DNA of 64,000 nt from Bacteroidales bacterium (GCA_014800815.1 JAAVFI010000011.1:22822-86821); one strand, 5' to 3'; positions 24,962-34,871 are shown, counted from the first letter of the stretch. Notes: generated from the letters alone by a model not told the origin. Translations and numbers: made by a program.

Positions 24962-26316
24962 AAGAGTACACCGACGAATATCTCGAACACATTCAGCAGA
25001 TAATCGCTGCCAACGACACCGAAAAGGCACGCGAAGAACTTGCCTCTCTACACCCGGCCGACATCGCCGAGCTATATCAGAAACTCGACCTTGAGGAAGC
25101 CGAATATCTTTTCAGCCTTCTCGACGAAGAAACCGCCGCCGACGTACTCATGGAGCTTGACGAAGACGACCGTCTCAAGCTCATCAGCGACATGCCCGCC
25201 GAGGAAATCGCCAAGCAGATCGACCACCTCGACACCGACGACGCCGTCGACCTCATACAGCAACTCGACGAGGAAGAGCGCGACGAAATCCTCTCGCACA
25301 TCGACGACGTGGAGCAGGCAGGCGACATTATTGACCTCCTGAAATACGACGAAGACACCGCCGGCGGCCTCATGGGCAAGGAGATGATAGTCGTAAACGA
25401 AAACTGGTCGATGCCCGAGTGCATACGCCAGATGCGCGTGCAGGCCGAGGAAATGGACGAAATATACTACGTCTACGTCGTCGACAACGACAATAAGCTC
25501 CGGGGCACCCTCCCCCTCAAGATGATGCTCACGCATCCTTCGGTCTCGAAGATCAAGCACGTAATGGAGACCGACCCCGTAAGCGTCAAGGTAGACACCC
25601 CTATTGACGAAGTTGCTCTCGACTTCGAGAAATACGACCTTGTGGCAATGCCCGTAGTAGACTCCATAGGCCGTCTGCTCGGACAGATTACCGTCGACGA
25701 CGTCATGGACCAGGTCCGCGAAGCCAGCGAACGCGACTATCAGCTCGCCGCAGGTATCTCCTCCGACGTCGATACCGACGACTCCATCCTCGCCCAGACC
25801 AAAGCCCGCATACCATGGCTCCTCATAGGCATCGCATCAGGCTTGCTCGCATCAGTCATCCTCAGCACATTCGAGGTACAGCTTCAGGCAGTCACCACAC
25901 TCGCACTCTTCATTCCTATTATCGGCGGTACGGGAGGTAACGTCGGCGTACAGGCATCGGCAATCGTCGTTCAGGGTCTCGCCAACGGCTCCCTCGACAT
26001 CAAGCACTTTGCCACACAGCTCGGCAAAGAACTGCTCATAGGCCTGCTTAACGCCACCGTAATAAGCTCCGTAGTATTCATCTACAACCTCATTACGCTT
26101 CCCGGAGAGTTTGCCGTGACCATGTCGGTAGCCACATCACTGTTCATAGTGGTGATTATAGCCACCCTGCTCGGCACCGTGGTACCGCTGACTCTTGAGA
26201 AACTGAAAATCAACCCTGCACTCGCCACAGGCCCCTTCATTCAGATATCGAACGACATCCTCGGCCTCATCATCTACGTGCATATTTCAACAATGTTCCT
26301 GCGCCTGTTCAGTTAG
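24958..26316 (+). CDS. mgtE: Magnesium transporter MgtE
   Basis: The 452-residue protein has the MgtE order: an acidic N-terminal superhelical domain (residues about 20-130), two CBS domains (about 135-260, with MKHVMETDPVSVKVDTPIDEV-like sequence), a plug helix, and five membrane segments from about residue 285 on. The Mg-selecting pore stretch GGTGGNVGVQASAIVVQGLANG is present. The N and CBS domains close the channel when cytoplasmic Mg is high. Its stop overlaps the convergent acyltransferase stop by 4 nt. Confidence 0.96.
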   Translation: MKEYTDEYLEHIQQIIAANDTEKAREELASLHPADIAELYQKLDLEEAEYLFSLLDEETAADVLMELDEDDRLKLISDMPAEEIAKQIDHLDTDDAVDLIQQLDEEERDEILSHIDDVEQAGDIIDLLKYDEDTAGGLMGKEMIVVNENWSMPECIRQMRVQAEEMDEIYYVYVVDNDNKLRGTLPLKMMLTHPSVSKIKHVMETDPVSVKVDTPIDEVALDFEKYDLVAMPVVDSIGRLLGQITVDDVMDQVREASERDYQLAAGISSDVDTDDSILAQTKARIPWLLIGIASGLLASVILSTFEVQLQAVTTLALFIPIIGGTGGNVGVQASAIVVQGLANGSLDIKHFATQLGKELLIGLLNATVISSVVFIYNLITLPGEFAVTMSVATSLFIVVIIATLLGTVVPLTLEKLKINPALATGPFIQISNDILGLIIYVHISTMFLRLFS

Positions 26317-27431
26317 GAGATTGCCTTGCGTCGGATCGACGAAGTTCCCACCACCCACTGCCCTCCGGGCAAATAGGAGATAAGCAGGCTCGACACCCAG
26401 CAGCATACAAATGTACTCACTGCTATAGCGGGTATAGCTATACCCGTAGCAAGCTCAAGATTGGTCTTGAACACCGACACCCAGAGCCCGAGCCAGAATA
26501 TGTGCATGAGATACATACCGTAGCTAAGTTCGGAAAGTTGAAGTATGATACGAGGAGTCCTCTCTTTCTTTATACAGGTAAAGAGAAGAAATGCTCCCGT
26601 TGTAAGCATAAGGCAGTTGAATGTGCAGAACGACCACCCGATTTCGAGTTCGGGAGTATCTATTATCTTGCCGGGTATGGCCTGTATATAGAACGACAGT
26701 ATAGTCCATACAGCTCCTACCACCGTAAGAAGCGAACCGACGGCAAGACGCTTCTTTGTATCCCACGTCAGATGCACGCGTATATAGTGCGCGAGCACAA
26801 GATAGCCGAGATATCCCGAAAAATACCATAGTGTGTGGAATTCATTCCAGAAACACTGTCCCCACACCTCTCCCGCAAAACGGTTGAGATACGGTATAAG
26901 GGTAGAAATAACGAACAACACGATAAAGAACCGCTCCTCCTTGGCCGATACCTTGGCAAGCCACGGAGAAATAATAGGGATAAACAGATACAGGCCTATC
27001 AGCGGATAGATAAACCACAGATGCCCCGCAAGAGTCGGGAAATTCAGCAGTATGCGCGAAAGGTCCTGAGCGGAAGTAGACGGGTCTATCTGACCCCAGA
27101 ACAGAGGCACCGTGCTGTACAGCACCATAAATATGAAGAACGGCGGCAGAATTCTCAGTGCTCTGCGGCGGTAGAATTCACGGGCACTCTGGCCTTCCTT
27201 CATAGGTACAAGAAGAAATGCCGAAACAATCATAAACAGAGGCACAGCCATACGCGAGAAACCGTCGTAGACCGACACCCAGAAGCGGTCTGTATCATTC
27301 AGAAGCAGCGATTGTGGACCGGCCATATCGGTAGCACCGGGTGCGCCATAGTAATTCTCGGAAGCATGTACAAGCATCACAAGGAAGCATGCAAATACCC
27401 TTATGTAATCCAGAAAAACGATTCTCTTCAT
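26313..27431 (-). CDS. Acyltransferase family 3 membrane protein
   Basis: This 372-residue protein with about ten membrane segments belongs to the OatA/WecH-like acyltransferase-3 family. The conserved His near the start is in CFLVMLVHASENYYG, and an arginine-rich FYRRRALRILPPFFIF block follows near residue 90. Such enzymes O-acetylate sugars of cell-surface polysaccharides; the acceptor is unknown here. A -7 box TAAATTTG lies at 27462-27469 on the minus strand, so it has its own promoter. Confidence 0.9.
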   Translation of the reverse strand: MKRIVFLDYIRVFACFLVMLVHASENYYGAPGATDMAGPQSLLLNDTDRFWVSVYDGFSRMAVPLFMIVSAFLLVPMKEGQSAREFYRRRALRILPPFFIFMVLYSTVPLFWGQIDPSTSAQDLSRILLNFPTLAGHLWFIYPLIGLYLFIPIISPWLAKVSAKEERFFIVLFVISTLIPYLNRFAGEVWGQCFWNEFHTLWYFSGYLGYLVLAHYIRVHLTWDTKKRLAVGSLLTVVGAVWTILSFYIQAIPGKIIDTPELEIGWSFCTFNCLMLTTGAFLLFTCIKKERTPRIILQLSELSYGMYLMHIFWLGLWVSVFKTNLELATGIAIPAIAVSTFVCCWVSSLLISYLPGGQWVVGTSSIRRKAIS

Positions 27432-27495
27432 ATCCTTTGCTGTGAAACGTGATAATTTTGCAAATTTAGTAAAATTGCTGAATACCGCAAAATTA

Positions 27496-28221
27496 CTATA
27501 CCGTAGCTCCTAAGGCCAGAAAAGACACCGAAGCGGGTTTGGCACCGCTCCATGCCAGGGCAAACATTGCCTCCGACATCGACGCTCCCGTAGTGATCAC
27601 ATCGTCTACGATAGCCACATCAAGCCCCTCGAGTTCCTCTACATTGCGGCACGCATAGCATCCGCGGATATTCACCGAGCGCTCCCTGAAGCCCAGGCGC
27701 GTCTGCGTACCGTGGCCGCGCAAGGCCACAAGATTATCCCCCACCGGAATATCGAGCACATCACCAATACCTGCCGCTATCTCACAGCTCTGATTATACC
27801 CGCGACGCATGCGTTTCAGCACATACATAGGCATGGGCAGAAGCACATCGAGCCCCTTCACAGCCTGCGAATCGCTGCTCATAAGCAGATCGCGCGCAAA
27901 GATAGCCCCCATGCGTCGGAGCATGGCAGGACGGTCGTCGTACTTACCCTTACGGATTATCGACGCATATTCATCTGACGGATTATAGCTGTACCACGCT
28001 CTGACAATGCCGACAGGAAACGGTGCGTTGGTGAGCGCTGCCGGATTTTCAAACAATTCAGGCCCTGTGAGACGGTGTCGCGGAAGCGAAGCCATACACC
28101 CGAAGCACACATCCTCCTCCTTTTCCGTAAGCAGATTGCCGCATACGGCACAAGTGCGTGGAAGCAGGCACGTATCGCACCACAACCTCGCCTCGCGCTT
28201 TATAATATCGACAAGACCCAT
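27496..28221 (-). CDS. ComF-family phosphoribosyltransferase-like protein
   Basis: The 241-residue protein begins with a zinc-ribbon region (CDTCLLPRTCAVCGNLL, then VCFGC) and ends in a PRTase fold with the PRPP loop VAIVDDVITTGASMSEA. The ComF/GntX family is tied to DNA uptake in naturally competent bacteria, but is also common in non-competent Bacteroidetes, where its role is unclear. It overlaps the upstream gene by one base. Confidence 0.9.
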   Translation of the reverse strand: MGLVDIIKREARLWCDTCLLPRTCAVCGNLLTEKEEDVCFGCMASLPRHRLTGPELFENPAALTNAPFPVGIVRAWYSYNPSDEYASIIRKGKYDDRPAMLRRMGAIFARDLLMSSDSQAVKGLDVLLPMPMYVLKRMRRGYNQSCEIAAGIGDVLDIPVGDNLVALRGHGTQTRLGFRERSVNIRGCYACRNVEELEGLDVAIVDDVITTGASMSEAMFALAWSGAKPASVSFLALGATV

Positions 28222-28691
28222 CAGAGCAAGAGTCTTTCGATGCGGTTGCCCGGCTTGATGTTGAGGCTGAACGCAGCACTGCGTCCCGTAGCCTCGCTGC
28301 GGTAGTTGAAGTGATACCGCTCCTGCCCGAAACAGTCGAGGGTGGCATAGGCCGCAGTAGCCTCACTGCCGCTGCTTCCCTTTCCGGGCACAAGACGTTC
28401 CTCCACAGTCACGTCAAATCCTATGACAGTCACGGCCAGACTGCACGCTCCCGTAGCCATATCCACTCCCGTAAGTCCGAAGCGGTGCAGCTCGAGTTCG
28501 CCCTTATCATTGACCACCGCAACAATTCCGGGGTCCGACGGCGCGGCATCGTCGCGGAGCGTACAGGCGAAAAGAAACGTGCGCGCAGCACCGCGGTTCG
28601 AAGGCATCGACGCGGCGGCAATCACCGCTGCTGCAATGAAAGCCGTTATTATATAGAATTCTACCGTGGTGAAGAAACTCGCAAGTATCAT
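28221..28691 (-). CDS. Small single-pass membrane protein, unknown
   Basis: This 156-residue protein has one N-terminal membrane helix (FYIITAFIAAAVIAAASM). A soluble part of alternating strands follows (GIVAVVNDKGELELHRFGLTG, then CSLAVTVIGFDVTVEERLVPG). I recognise no domain. It starts directly beside fold-back copy 2: the ATG at 28691 is one base from the element's left end, so the element forms its 5' leader. It leads into comF with a one-base TGATG overlap. Confidence 0.75.
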   Translation of the reverse strand: MILASFFTTVEFYIITAFIAAAVIAAASMPSNRGAARTFLFACTLRDDAAPSDPGIVAVVNDKGELELHRFGLTGVDMATGACSLAVTVIGFDVTVEERLVPGKGSSGSEATAAYATLDCFGQERYHFNYRSEATGRSAAFSLNIKPGNRIERLLL

Positions 28692-28692
28692 T

Positions 28693-28856
28693 AAGTAAGT
28701 CTTGTAAATTAGTTTCTATTACAATTTGAAGTAGGTATGAGCAAGATTCGTACTTGCGAAGAAGAAGTTATGGGGTTCCATAATGACTGATGAGCAAGCA
28801 CGAAGATTGCCATAACTACTCAAAGAGTGATATAAACTAATTTTCATGACTTACTT
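28693..28856. repeat. 164-bp fold-back (MITE-like) element, copy 2
   Basis: This copy has the same length and ends (AAGTAAGTC to GACTTACTT) as copy 1 at 7899-8062, with roughly 11 substitutions and no indels seen. It also shows the same long self-complementarity. It is placed exactly between two minus-strand genes, within a few bases of the start codon of one and 12 bases from the stop of the other. An extra AGTAAGTC/ACTTACTT fragment follows at 28857-28873. Confidence 0.8.
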
Positions 28857-28868
28857 AGTAAGTCTTAC

Positions 28869-29273
28869 TTACTTCGGCACTACCATACCGGTAAGGCGCA
28901 GCGAGATATTCTCGGCCTTACCGTCGGCATTCTTCACGCGGAGGCGCACCTCCTTGTCCTGCTCGCCCTTCTGTCCCTTAGGGTCGTACACCACCTTGAT
29001 ATCGGCGGTCTCGCCGGGTTTGAGCGGGCGGCGCGGATACTCGGGAGTGGTACAGCCGCACGAGGGCACCGCCTGAATGATTGACACAGGCTGCTTGCCC
29101 GTTACCTTCATTCGATAGATATGGGTCACGGCGGGGCCGTTGGCCTTCACTGTGCCGAACTCATACACGAGAGTATCTATGCTCACACCCACCTTATCGC
29201 CCGGCACACGGCGGTCGGCAAAAGCTGTCACGGCCACAAAAGCCATGAAAATCATCAATATTACTTTCTTCAT
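28869..29273 (-). CDS. DUF1573-family secreted protein
   Basis: The 134-residue protein has a signal peptide (MKKVILMIFMAFVAVTAFA) and a single immunoglobulin-like DUF1573 domain. Its marks are YEFGTVKANGPAVTHIYRMK, the conserved PSCGCTTPEYPRRPLKPGE motif and IKVVYDPKGQKG. The family is very common in Bacteroidetes and is presumed to act in the periplasm or at the surface. Its stop lies in AAGTAAGTAAG next to fold-back copy 2. Confidence 0.88.
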   Translation of the reverse strand: MKKVILMIFMAFVAVTAFADRRVPGDKVGVSIDTLVYEFGTVKANGPAVTHIYRMKVTGKQPVSIIQAVPSCGCTTPEYPRRPLKPGETADIKVVYDPKGQKGEQDKEVRLRVKNADGKAENISLRLTGMVVPK

Positions 29274-29274
29274 C

Positions 29275-29296
29275 AGTAAGTCCTGTAAATTAGTTA
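29275..29296. repeat. Solo left end of the fold-back element
   Basis: AGTAAGTCCTGTAAATTAGTT matches the left end of both full copies with one change. It fills most of the 28-nt gap between meaB and the DUF1573 gene. Confidence 0.6.
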
Positions 29297-29301
29297 TGTG
29301 T

Positions 29302-30405
29302 TTACTTATTTCCCGACTGCATCAGCGCGAAATAGCGGTCGAGCACCGTAGTAGCCGCCGCAAAACTTGAGCGGCGGTTAGCCAGTACATCGTTCTCGCA
29401 TGCATTGAGGAGTTTCTGTATCTCAGTATTATCGTAGAAATTCTTGCGGAGCTGTTCGTCGATAGTCTCGTACATCCACCAGCGGGCCTGCTCCTGGCGC
29501 TTGGCCTCGAAATATCCGTTGGCCTTGACGAACTCGAAGTAGCGGTCTATCATCTCCCACACCTCGGGAATACCGAGCTCATAGTAGCCCGAATATGTGA
29601 GCACCTCAGGGCGCCAGCCCGAAGCCGTAGGCGGGAAAAGGTGGAGTGCCGACCGATACTGAGCCTGCGCCAGAGTGGCCGGACCCACATTGTCGCCGTC
29701 GGCCTTGTTTATCACTATACCGTCGGCCATTTCCATGATACCGCGCTTTATGCCCTGCAGCTCATCGCCCGCACCGGCAATCTGTATCAGAAGGAAGAAG
29801 TCTACCATAGAGTGAACGGCAGTCTCACTCTGACCCACACCCACGGTCTCCACAAATATATTATTGTATCCCGCAGCCTCACAGAGCACGATAGTCTCGC
29901 GTGTCTTGCGGGCCACACCGCCGAGCGAACCCGCCGAGGGGGAAGGGCGGATAAAAGCTCCGTGATGCTGCGAGAGTTTCTCCATTCGCGTCTTGTCGCC
30001 GAGAATCGAACCCTTGGTACGCTCGCTCGAAGGGTCAATAGCCAGCACGGCCAGTTTGCCGCCGTCGCGCAGCACATGCAGCCCGAATACATCTATACTC
30101 GTACTCTTGCCGGCACCCGGCACACCCGTGATACCTATACGGCGCGAATTGCCCGAATAAGGCAGACACTTCTCTATCACCTCCTGCGCAAGAGCGTAGT
30201 GATCGGGAGCGAGACTCTCCACGAGAGTCACGGCGCGGCTGAGTATAGTCACGTCGCCCTTGAGTATGCCTTCCACAAGCTCGCTTACCGACGGCAGAGG
30301 CTTGCGGCGGCGCTTAGTCATATAAGGATTCACCACAGGGGGCTGGGCCACACCGCCGTTGACGGTAAGGCCGATGTATTGAGAGTCATTTTCAGGATGT
30401 TCCAT
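29302..30405 (-). CDS. meaB: Methylmalonyl-CoA mutase-associated GTPase MeaB
   Basis: A G3E-type P-loop GTPase that loads and protects the adenosylcobalamin cofactor of methylmalonyl-CoA mutase, which Bacteroidales use to make propionate from succinate. Walker A is GITGVPGAGKST, the switch region has ETVGVGQSE, and the base motif is VINKAD. At 367 residues it is full length. The mutase subunits are not in this window. The gene follows the helicase by 18 nt. Confidence 0.95.
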   Translation of the reverse strand: MEHPENDSQYIGLTVNGGVAQPPVVNPYMTKRRRKPLPSVSELVEGILKGDVTILSRAVTLVESLAPDHYALAQEVIEKCLPYSGNSRRIGITGVPGAGKSTSIDVFGLHVLRDGGKLAVLAIDPSSERTKGSILGDKTRMEKLSQHHGAFIRPSPSAGSLGGVARKTRETIVLCEAAGYNNIFVETVGVGQSETAVHSMVDFFLLIQIAGAGDELQGIKRGIMEMADGIVINKADGDNVGPATLAQAQYRSALHLFPPTASGWRPEVLTYSGYYELGIPEVWEMIDRYFEFVKANGYFEAKRQEQARWWMYETIDEQLRKNFYDNTEIQKLLNACENDVLANRRSSFAAATTVLDRYFALMQSGNK

Positions 30406-30423
30406 AGTATTATTCTAACCGCT

Positions 30424-32784
30424 TCAGCGGCAAATGAGTTTAGAAATAGCATTAAAAAAAGCAGTCACCGACTCGCGGCTTTCCACAGGGATGATTACCG
30501 CCGGGCCACCCGTTGCGGGGTCGGTGCCTACAAGGCGCGATACAAGCGCCTCAGTGGCCTCGGGCGAACTGAGAGTCGAGGCGAGCCCCGACAGAAATTT
30601 CACACCGTCGCCTATGAGAGCCGACGGCTCGGGCTGAGGTGCGGCAGCGTTCTCGGCTGCCGGAGTCGCTTCGGGTACGGACGCATCGCTCTCCTCATCA
30701 GGTTCGGCACACGCCTGCACCTCATCGGGCGGAAGCATCTCGGCTATAGCCTCAGCTATCAGTGTCAGTCGTCCGTCCGAGAGAGTTATCTCATCCTCTC
30801 CGCCATCGAATATCCCGGCGAAAAGGTCGTTCTTAAATTCAAGAGTCGAGAGCATACGCTCCTCTATAGTGCCCGCCGACACCATATTTATCACCTGCAC
30901 ATTCCGCCGCTGCCCCATACGGAACACCCGCGAAATACGCTGCTCGAGCACGGCAGGATTCCAGGGCAGGTCGAGATTTATCACTATCGACGCCGCCTGC
31001 AGGTTGAGCCCCGTGCTGCCCGCGTCGGTAGAGAGAAATACCCTTACATCAGGGTCGGTGTTGAAACTGTCGGTAAGATTGCGCCTGCGCCCCGACGACA
31101 CCGAGCCGTGGAGATATTCATATCGTATCGACGCACGGTCAAGTTCCTCCGCCACAATACGGGTCATACGCTCCCACTGGCTGAAAATCACTATCTTCTC
31201 ATCGCCCGACTCTATCACATCTTTTACAAGCTGCAGAGCCTCCGACACCTTCGTATCCGACCGCGTGCTCTGGTCTACCACAAAAGTGCTGTCGCACACC
31301 ATACGCATGCGGCTCAGCAGCATCAGCAGACGCTTGCGGTCTTTCTCCGAGAGGAAGCGGTAGCGCTGCCACTTACCCACCAGCCGTGCCACTACAGAGC
31401 GGCACTCGTCGTGCACGGCGCTCTGCTGGGGAGTGACGGGCACATAGAGTATCTTGTCGGTACGCTCGGGAAGCTGAATCTCCACATCGCTGCGCCTGCG
31501 GCGTATCATACACCCCTTGAGGCGTGCCGAAACCTGCGCAAGATTGCGGTAGCCGGTCACACGGCCCGTAGGCGATACCGTCACATGGCGGTCCACGAAT
31601 TCATGGTAAGGTCCGAGAGCGTACTGGTCTACAAACTGCATCACGGAGTAAAGCTCCTCCGGGCGGTTTTCAAGCGGAGTACCCGAAAGTATCACCGAGT
31701 AGTCCGACTCTATGCGCCGTGCAGCCTGCGAAATCTGAGTATTCCAGTTCTTCAATCTCTGCACCTCATCCATTATCAGCATATCGAAGCGCAGAGTGCC
31801 GAATACCTTTATATCATTGGCAAGGGTATGGTACGACACTATCTTATAGTAAGCCTCGTCGGAGTACAGCTCGCGGCGGCGCGTATGCACACCCTCGATT
31901 ACTACTGCCTCGGCGCCCGTAAAACGCTCGATTTCCTTCTTCCACTGATATTTGAGCGATGTAGGGCACACTATCAGCACCGAAGCCGCCATATTGTTCT
32001 GCCTGTATAGTTCGGCAGTGCCTATAGCCTGCACCGTCTTGCCAAGACCCATTTCATCGGCAACGAGCACCTTTCCCGCCTCGAAAGCAAAGCGTATGCC
32101 CTCGGCCTGATAGGGGTAGAGAGTGGTACGGAGAAGTGAATTGATGCGGTCGCTGCTCAAATCATCCATAAGCTCGCTGCGCCTGCGGCGGTCGCGGGCC
32201 TCGAGAATATAATTGAGAGCATCGGGCATACAGTGGAACCGCGGGTCGATACGCCGCGCATTCTCTATAAACGACGGCAGTTCCGGCACCATACCCGGAG
32301 TAGCCACAAGGTCGTCATCGAAAAATCTCAGAGCGGCCACCTGCAGCTCCGCCGGACTCTTGTCGCCCGGATGCAGGCGCAGTCGCCGGCCCCCTGTATA
32401 GGATATATAGAGCATAGGCCGCGAAGGCACATCTCCCGACGGCTCTCGCCCGTTGCTCCGAAGCCACGAAGCCACAGCCTCAAGATGCTTGCACGTGCCC
32501 AGCGACGACGTGCGGAAATCCATACACTCGCAGTTGTTCCACTCACTGCCCTCGCCGTGATACGAAACCCTGTAGACACGGTGCGACGAATGGCTCGTAA
32601 CCGTATATCGTCCCGGAGCCCAGCGCCCCGAAAGCTCGGCCACGTCGAAACCGCCGCGACCGCCCGCCTGGCGGCGCAGCGCGAGCTGCCACTCTCTGAG
32701 CGACATTCCCGCCGGACAGGCACCCGAAGGCATACCGTGTTCCGGCGCAGCGGTATTTCCACCTTTCCTGCTTCTGGATTTCAT
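30424..32784 (-). CDS. SWIM zinc-finger SNF2-type DNA helicase
   Basis: The 786-residue protein has an N-terminal SWIM finger near residues 85-110 (CECMDFRTSSLGTCKHLEA, the CxC...CxH pattern). A SNF2/HepA-like ATPase follows with Walker A ADEMGLGKTVQAIG, the DEVQ form of the Walker B box (LIMDEVQRLKN) and LSGTPLENR. The helicase C-domain ends with STDAGSTGLNLQAAS and QRISRVFRMGQ. About 110 C-terminal residues are low-complexity and acidic, then hydrophobic. Such proteins remodel protein-DNA or RNA polymerase complexes; the exact role is unknown. Confidence 0.9.
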   Translation of the reverse strand: MKSRSRKGGNTAAPEHGMPSGACPAGMSLREWQLALRRQAGGRGGFDVAELSGRWAPGRYTVTSHSSHRVYRVSYHGEGSEWNNCECMDFRTSSLGTCKHLEAVASWLRSNGREPSGDVPSRPMLYISYTGGRRLRLHPGDKSPAELQVAALRFFDDDLVATPGMVPELPSFIENARRIDPRFHCMPDALNYILEARDRRRRSELMDDLSSDRINSLLRTTLYPYQAEGIRFAFEAGKVLVADEMGLGKTVQAIGTAELYRQNNMAASVLIVCPTSLKYQWKKEIERFTGAEAVVIEGVHTRRRELYSDEAYYKIVSYHTLANDIKVFGTLRFDMLIMDEVQRLKNWNTQISQAARRIESDYSVILSGTPLENRPEELYSVMQFVDQYALGPYHEFVDRHVTVSPTGRVTGYRNLAQVSARLKGCMIRRRRSDVEIQLPERTDKILYVPVTPQQSAVHDECRSVVARLVGKWQRYRFLSEKDRKRLLMLLSRMRMVCDSTFVVDQSTRSDTKVSEALQLVKDVIESGDEKIVIFSQWERMTRIVAEELDRASIRYEYLHGSVSSGRRRNLTDSFNTDPDVRVFLSTDAGSTGLNLQAASIVINLDLPWNPAVLEQRISRVFRMGQRRNVQVINMVSAGTIEERMLSTLEFKNDLFAGIFDGGEDEITLSDGRLTLIAEAIAEMLPPDEVQACAEPDEESDASVPEATPAAENAAAPQPEPSALIGDGVKFLSGLASTLSSPEATEALVSRLVGTDPATGGPAVIIPVESRESVTAFFNAISKLICR

Positions 32785-32866
32785 ATTGCAAAATTAATTA
32801 AAACACCGTAAAAAAACGCATATACATGTAAAAAACACCAACTTTCAGAAGCTGTGATTGTTATAA

Positions 32867-33046
32867 TTACAGAAACACAACCCGGCGAGGCGGTGAGATC
32901 GTAATCTCCCTTACTTCGGAAACTGCGGCTGAAATTGCCGCGACGTCCCGCTCAGAACAACAGCACTTTTGTGGCCGATACGTGGCGTAGCGCTCAACTC
33001 CACGGTCGGCCATTAATATCGACACAACACCCCCTCTTGCATACAT
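32867..33046 (-). CDS. Possible 59-residue small ORF (unproven)
   Basis: The frame runs from the ATG at 33046 to TAA at 32867, reading MYARGGVVSILMADRG, then a CCCSERDVAAISAAVSEV core. There is no recognisable family and no consensus promoter in front of it. A later ATG at residue 12 is possible. The same bases form strong hairpins, which argues that the RNA structure and not the peptide is selected. Listed because the base composition is unlike the non-coding flanks. Confidence 0.2.
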   Translation of the reverse strand: MYARGGVVSILMADRGVERYATYRPQKCCCSERDVAAISAAVSEVREITISPPRRVVFL

Positions 33047-33133
33047 GAAACACTCCGCAATTACTCTGAAACAACCTATTACATACCACTCTCGTTCCTT
33101 TTAATTTTTATTAATAAAGAAATTTTTCTTTAT

Positions 33134-33167
33134 TTGGTGCGTAACCAAAAAATTTTGCGTACCTTTG
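33134..33167 (+). promoter_or_regulatory. Promoter of pckA
   Basis: TTG at 33134-33136, 23 nt, then TACCTTTG at 33160-33167; a leader of about 55 nt precedes the ATG at 33228. Confidence 0.65.
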
Positions 33168-33227
33168 CATCCGGTAGACAAGGTCTGACCGAAACATAGC
33201 AAACTTATTCTCAACACCATATTTTTT

Positions 33228-34871
33228 ATGAGCAAGATTGAAGAAATCAAGAAAGCCCGTATCGCCGAGGTAAAAGCTGACCTCGTTAAGTACGGCATCG
33301 AAGGCACCACCGAAGTGCTCTACAACCCCTCGTACGAAGAGCTCTACAAGCTCGAAACCCTCCCCACCCTCGAAGGTTTCGAAAAAGGCGTTACTACAGA
33401 ACTCGGAGCTGTAAACGTTATGACCGGCGTTTACACCGGCCGTTCGCCTAAAGACAAATTCATCGTTCTCGACGAAAAGTCTAAAGACACTATCTGGTGG
33501 ACAACTCCCGAATACCCCAACGACAACAAGGCTGCTTCTGAAGAAGCTTGGAAAGCCGTTAAGACTCTCGCTGTTGACGAGCTCAGCAACAAGACTCTCT
33601 ACGTTGTCGACGGTTTCTGCGGCGCTAACAAAGACACCCGCATGGCAGTTCGCTTCATCATGGAAGTTGCATGGCAGGCTCACTTCGTGACCAACATGTT
33701 CATCCGCCCCACTGCTGAAGAACTCGAAGACTTCACTCCCGACTTCATCGTATACAACGCTTCTAAAGCTAAACTCACCAACTACAAGGAACTCGGCCTC
33801 AACAGCGAGACCGCTGTAGTATTCAACATCTCCTCTCGCGAGCAGGTGATCATCAACACCTGGTACGGTGGCGAAATGAAGAAAGGTATGTTCTCTATGA
33901 TGAACTACTACCTTCCCCTCAAGGGCATCGCTTCTATGCACTGCTCTGCCAACACCGACCTCAACGGCGAAAACACCGCTGTATTCTTCGGCCTCTCCGG
34001 TACAGGTAAGACTACCCTCTCTACCGACCCCAAACGTCTCCTCATCGGTGACGACGAACACGGCTGGGACGACAACGGCGTATTCAACTTCGAAGGCGGC
34101 TGCTACGCTAAGGTTATCAACCTCGACAAAGACAGCGAGCCCGACATCTACAACGCTATCCGTCGCGACGCACTCCTCGAAAACGTTACTGTGGACGCTG
34201 AAGGCAAGATCGACTTCGCCGACAAGAGCGTGACTGAGAACACTCGCGTTAGCTATCCTATCGATCACATCGAAAAGATCGTTAAGCCCATCTCTCACGG
34301 TCCCGCTGCCAAGAACGTAATCTTCCTTTCTGCTGACGCATTCGGTGTACTCCCCCCCGTTTCTATCCTCACACCCGAGCAGACCAAGTACTACTTCCTC
34401 AGCGGCTTCACCGCTAAGCTCGCCGGTACAGAACGCGGCATCACTGAGCCCACTCCCACATTCTCTGCTTGCTTCGGTCAGGCGTTCCTCGAACTCCACC
34501 CCACCAAGTACGCTGAAGAACTCGTTAAGCGCATGCAGCAGTCAGGTGCTAAGGCATACCTCGTAAACACCGGCTGGAACGGTACAGGCAAGCGTATCTC
34601 TATCAAAGATACCCGCGGTATCATCGACGCTATCCTCGACGGCGCTATCCTCAAGGCTCCCACAAAGAAGCTCCCCATCTTCGACTTCGAAATTCCTACC
34701 GAACTTCCCGGCGTAGATCCCAAGATCCTCGATCCCCGCGACACCTACGCTAACCCCGAAGAATGGACCAAGAAGGCTGAAGACCTCGCTGCCCGCTTCA
34801 TCAAGAACTTCAAGAAATACGAAAACAACGAAGCCGGCAAGGCTCTCGTTGCCGCAGGTCCCCAGCTCTAA
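33228..34871 (+). CDS. pckA: Phosphoenolpyruvate carboxykinase (ATP)
   Basis: This enzyme converts oxaloacetate + ATP to PEP + CO2 + ADP. In Bacteroidales it often runs in the CO2-fixing direction on the way to succinate and propionate. The 547-residue protein has the P-loop [22 protein letters not shown] near the N-terminus, and the metal/substrate site around [21 protein letters not shown]. Third positions are strongly biased to C in two-codon sets, as expected for a highly expressed gene. It is monocistronic, with a terminator right behind. Confidence 0.98.
   Translation: MSKIEEIKKARIAEVKADLVKYGIEGTTEVLYNPSYEELYKLETLPTLEGFEKGVTTELGAVNVMTGVYTGRSPKDKFIVLDEKSKDTIWWTTPEYPNDNKAASEEAWKAVKTLAVDELSNKTLYVVDGFCGANKDTRMAVRFIMEVAWQAHFVTNMFIRPTAEELEDFTPDFIVYNASKAKLTNYKELGLNSETAVVFNISSREQVIINTWYGGEMKKGMFSMMNYYLPLKGIASMHCSANTDLNGENTAVFFGLSGTGKTTLSTDPKRLLIGDDEHGWDDNGVFNFEGGCYAKVINLDKDSEPDIYNAIRRDALLENVTVDAEGKIDFADKSVTENTRVSYPIDHIEKIVKPISHGPAAKNVIFLSADAFGVLPPVSILTPEQTKYYFLSGFTAKLAGTERGITEPTPTFSACFGQAFLELHPTKYAEELVKRMQQSGAKAYLVNTGWNGTGKRISIKDTRGIIDAILDGAILKAPTKKLPIFDFEIPTELPGVDPKILDPRDTYANPEEWTKKAEDLAARFIKNFKKYENNEAGKALVAAGPQL

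Larger units (their letters stand above)
32785..33227. other. 443-nt gap with GC-rich folded core and pckA promoter
   Basis: The flanks are AT-rich, but 32880-33012 is GC-rich and holds three clear hairpins: GAGAT/ATCTC (32895-32908), GCGGC/GCCGC (32925-32941), and a two-part stem TGGCCGA..CGTGG/CCACG..TCGGCCA (32972-33012). A minus-strand 59-codon frame (32867-33046) crosses the same stretch. It may be a structured RNA or a small gene; neither is proven. Confidence 0.4.
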
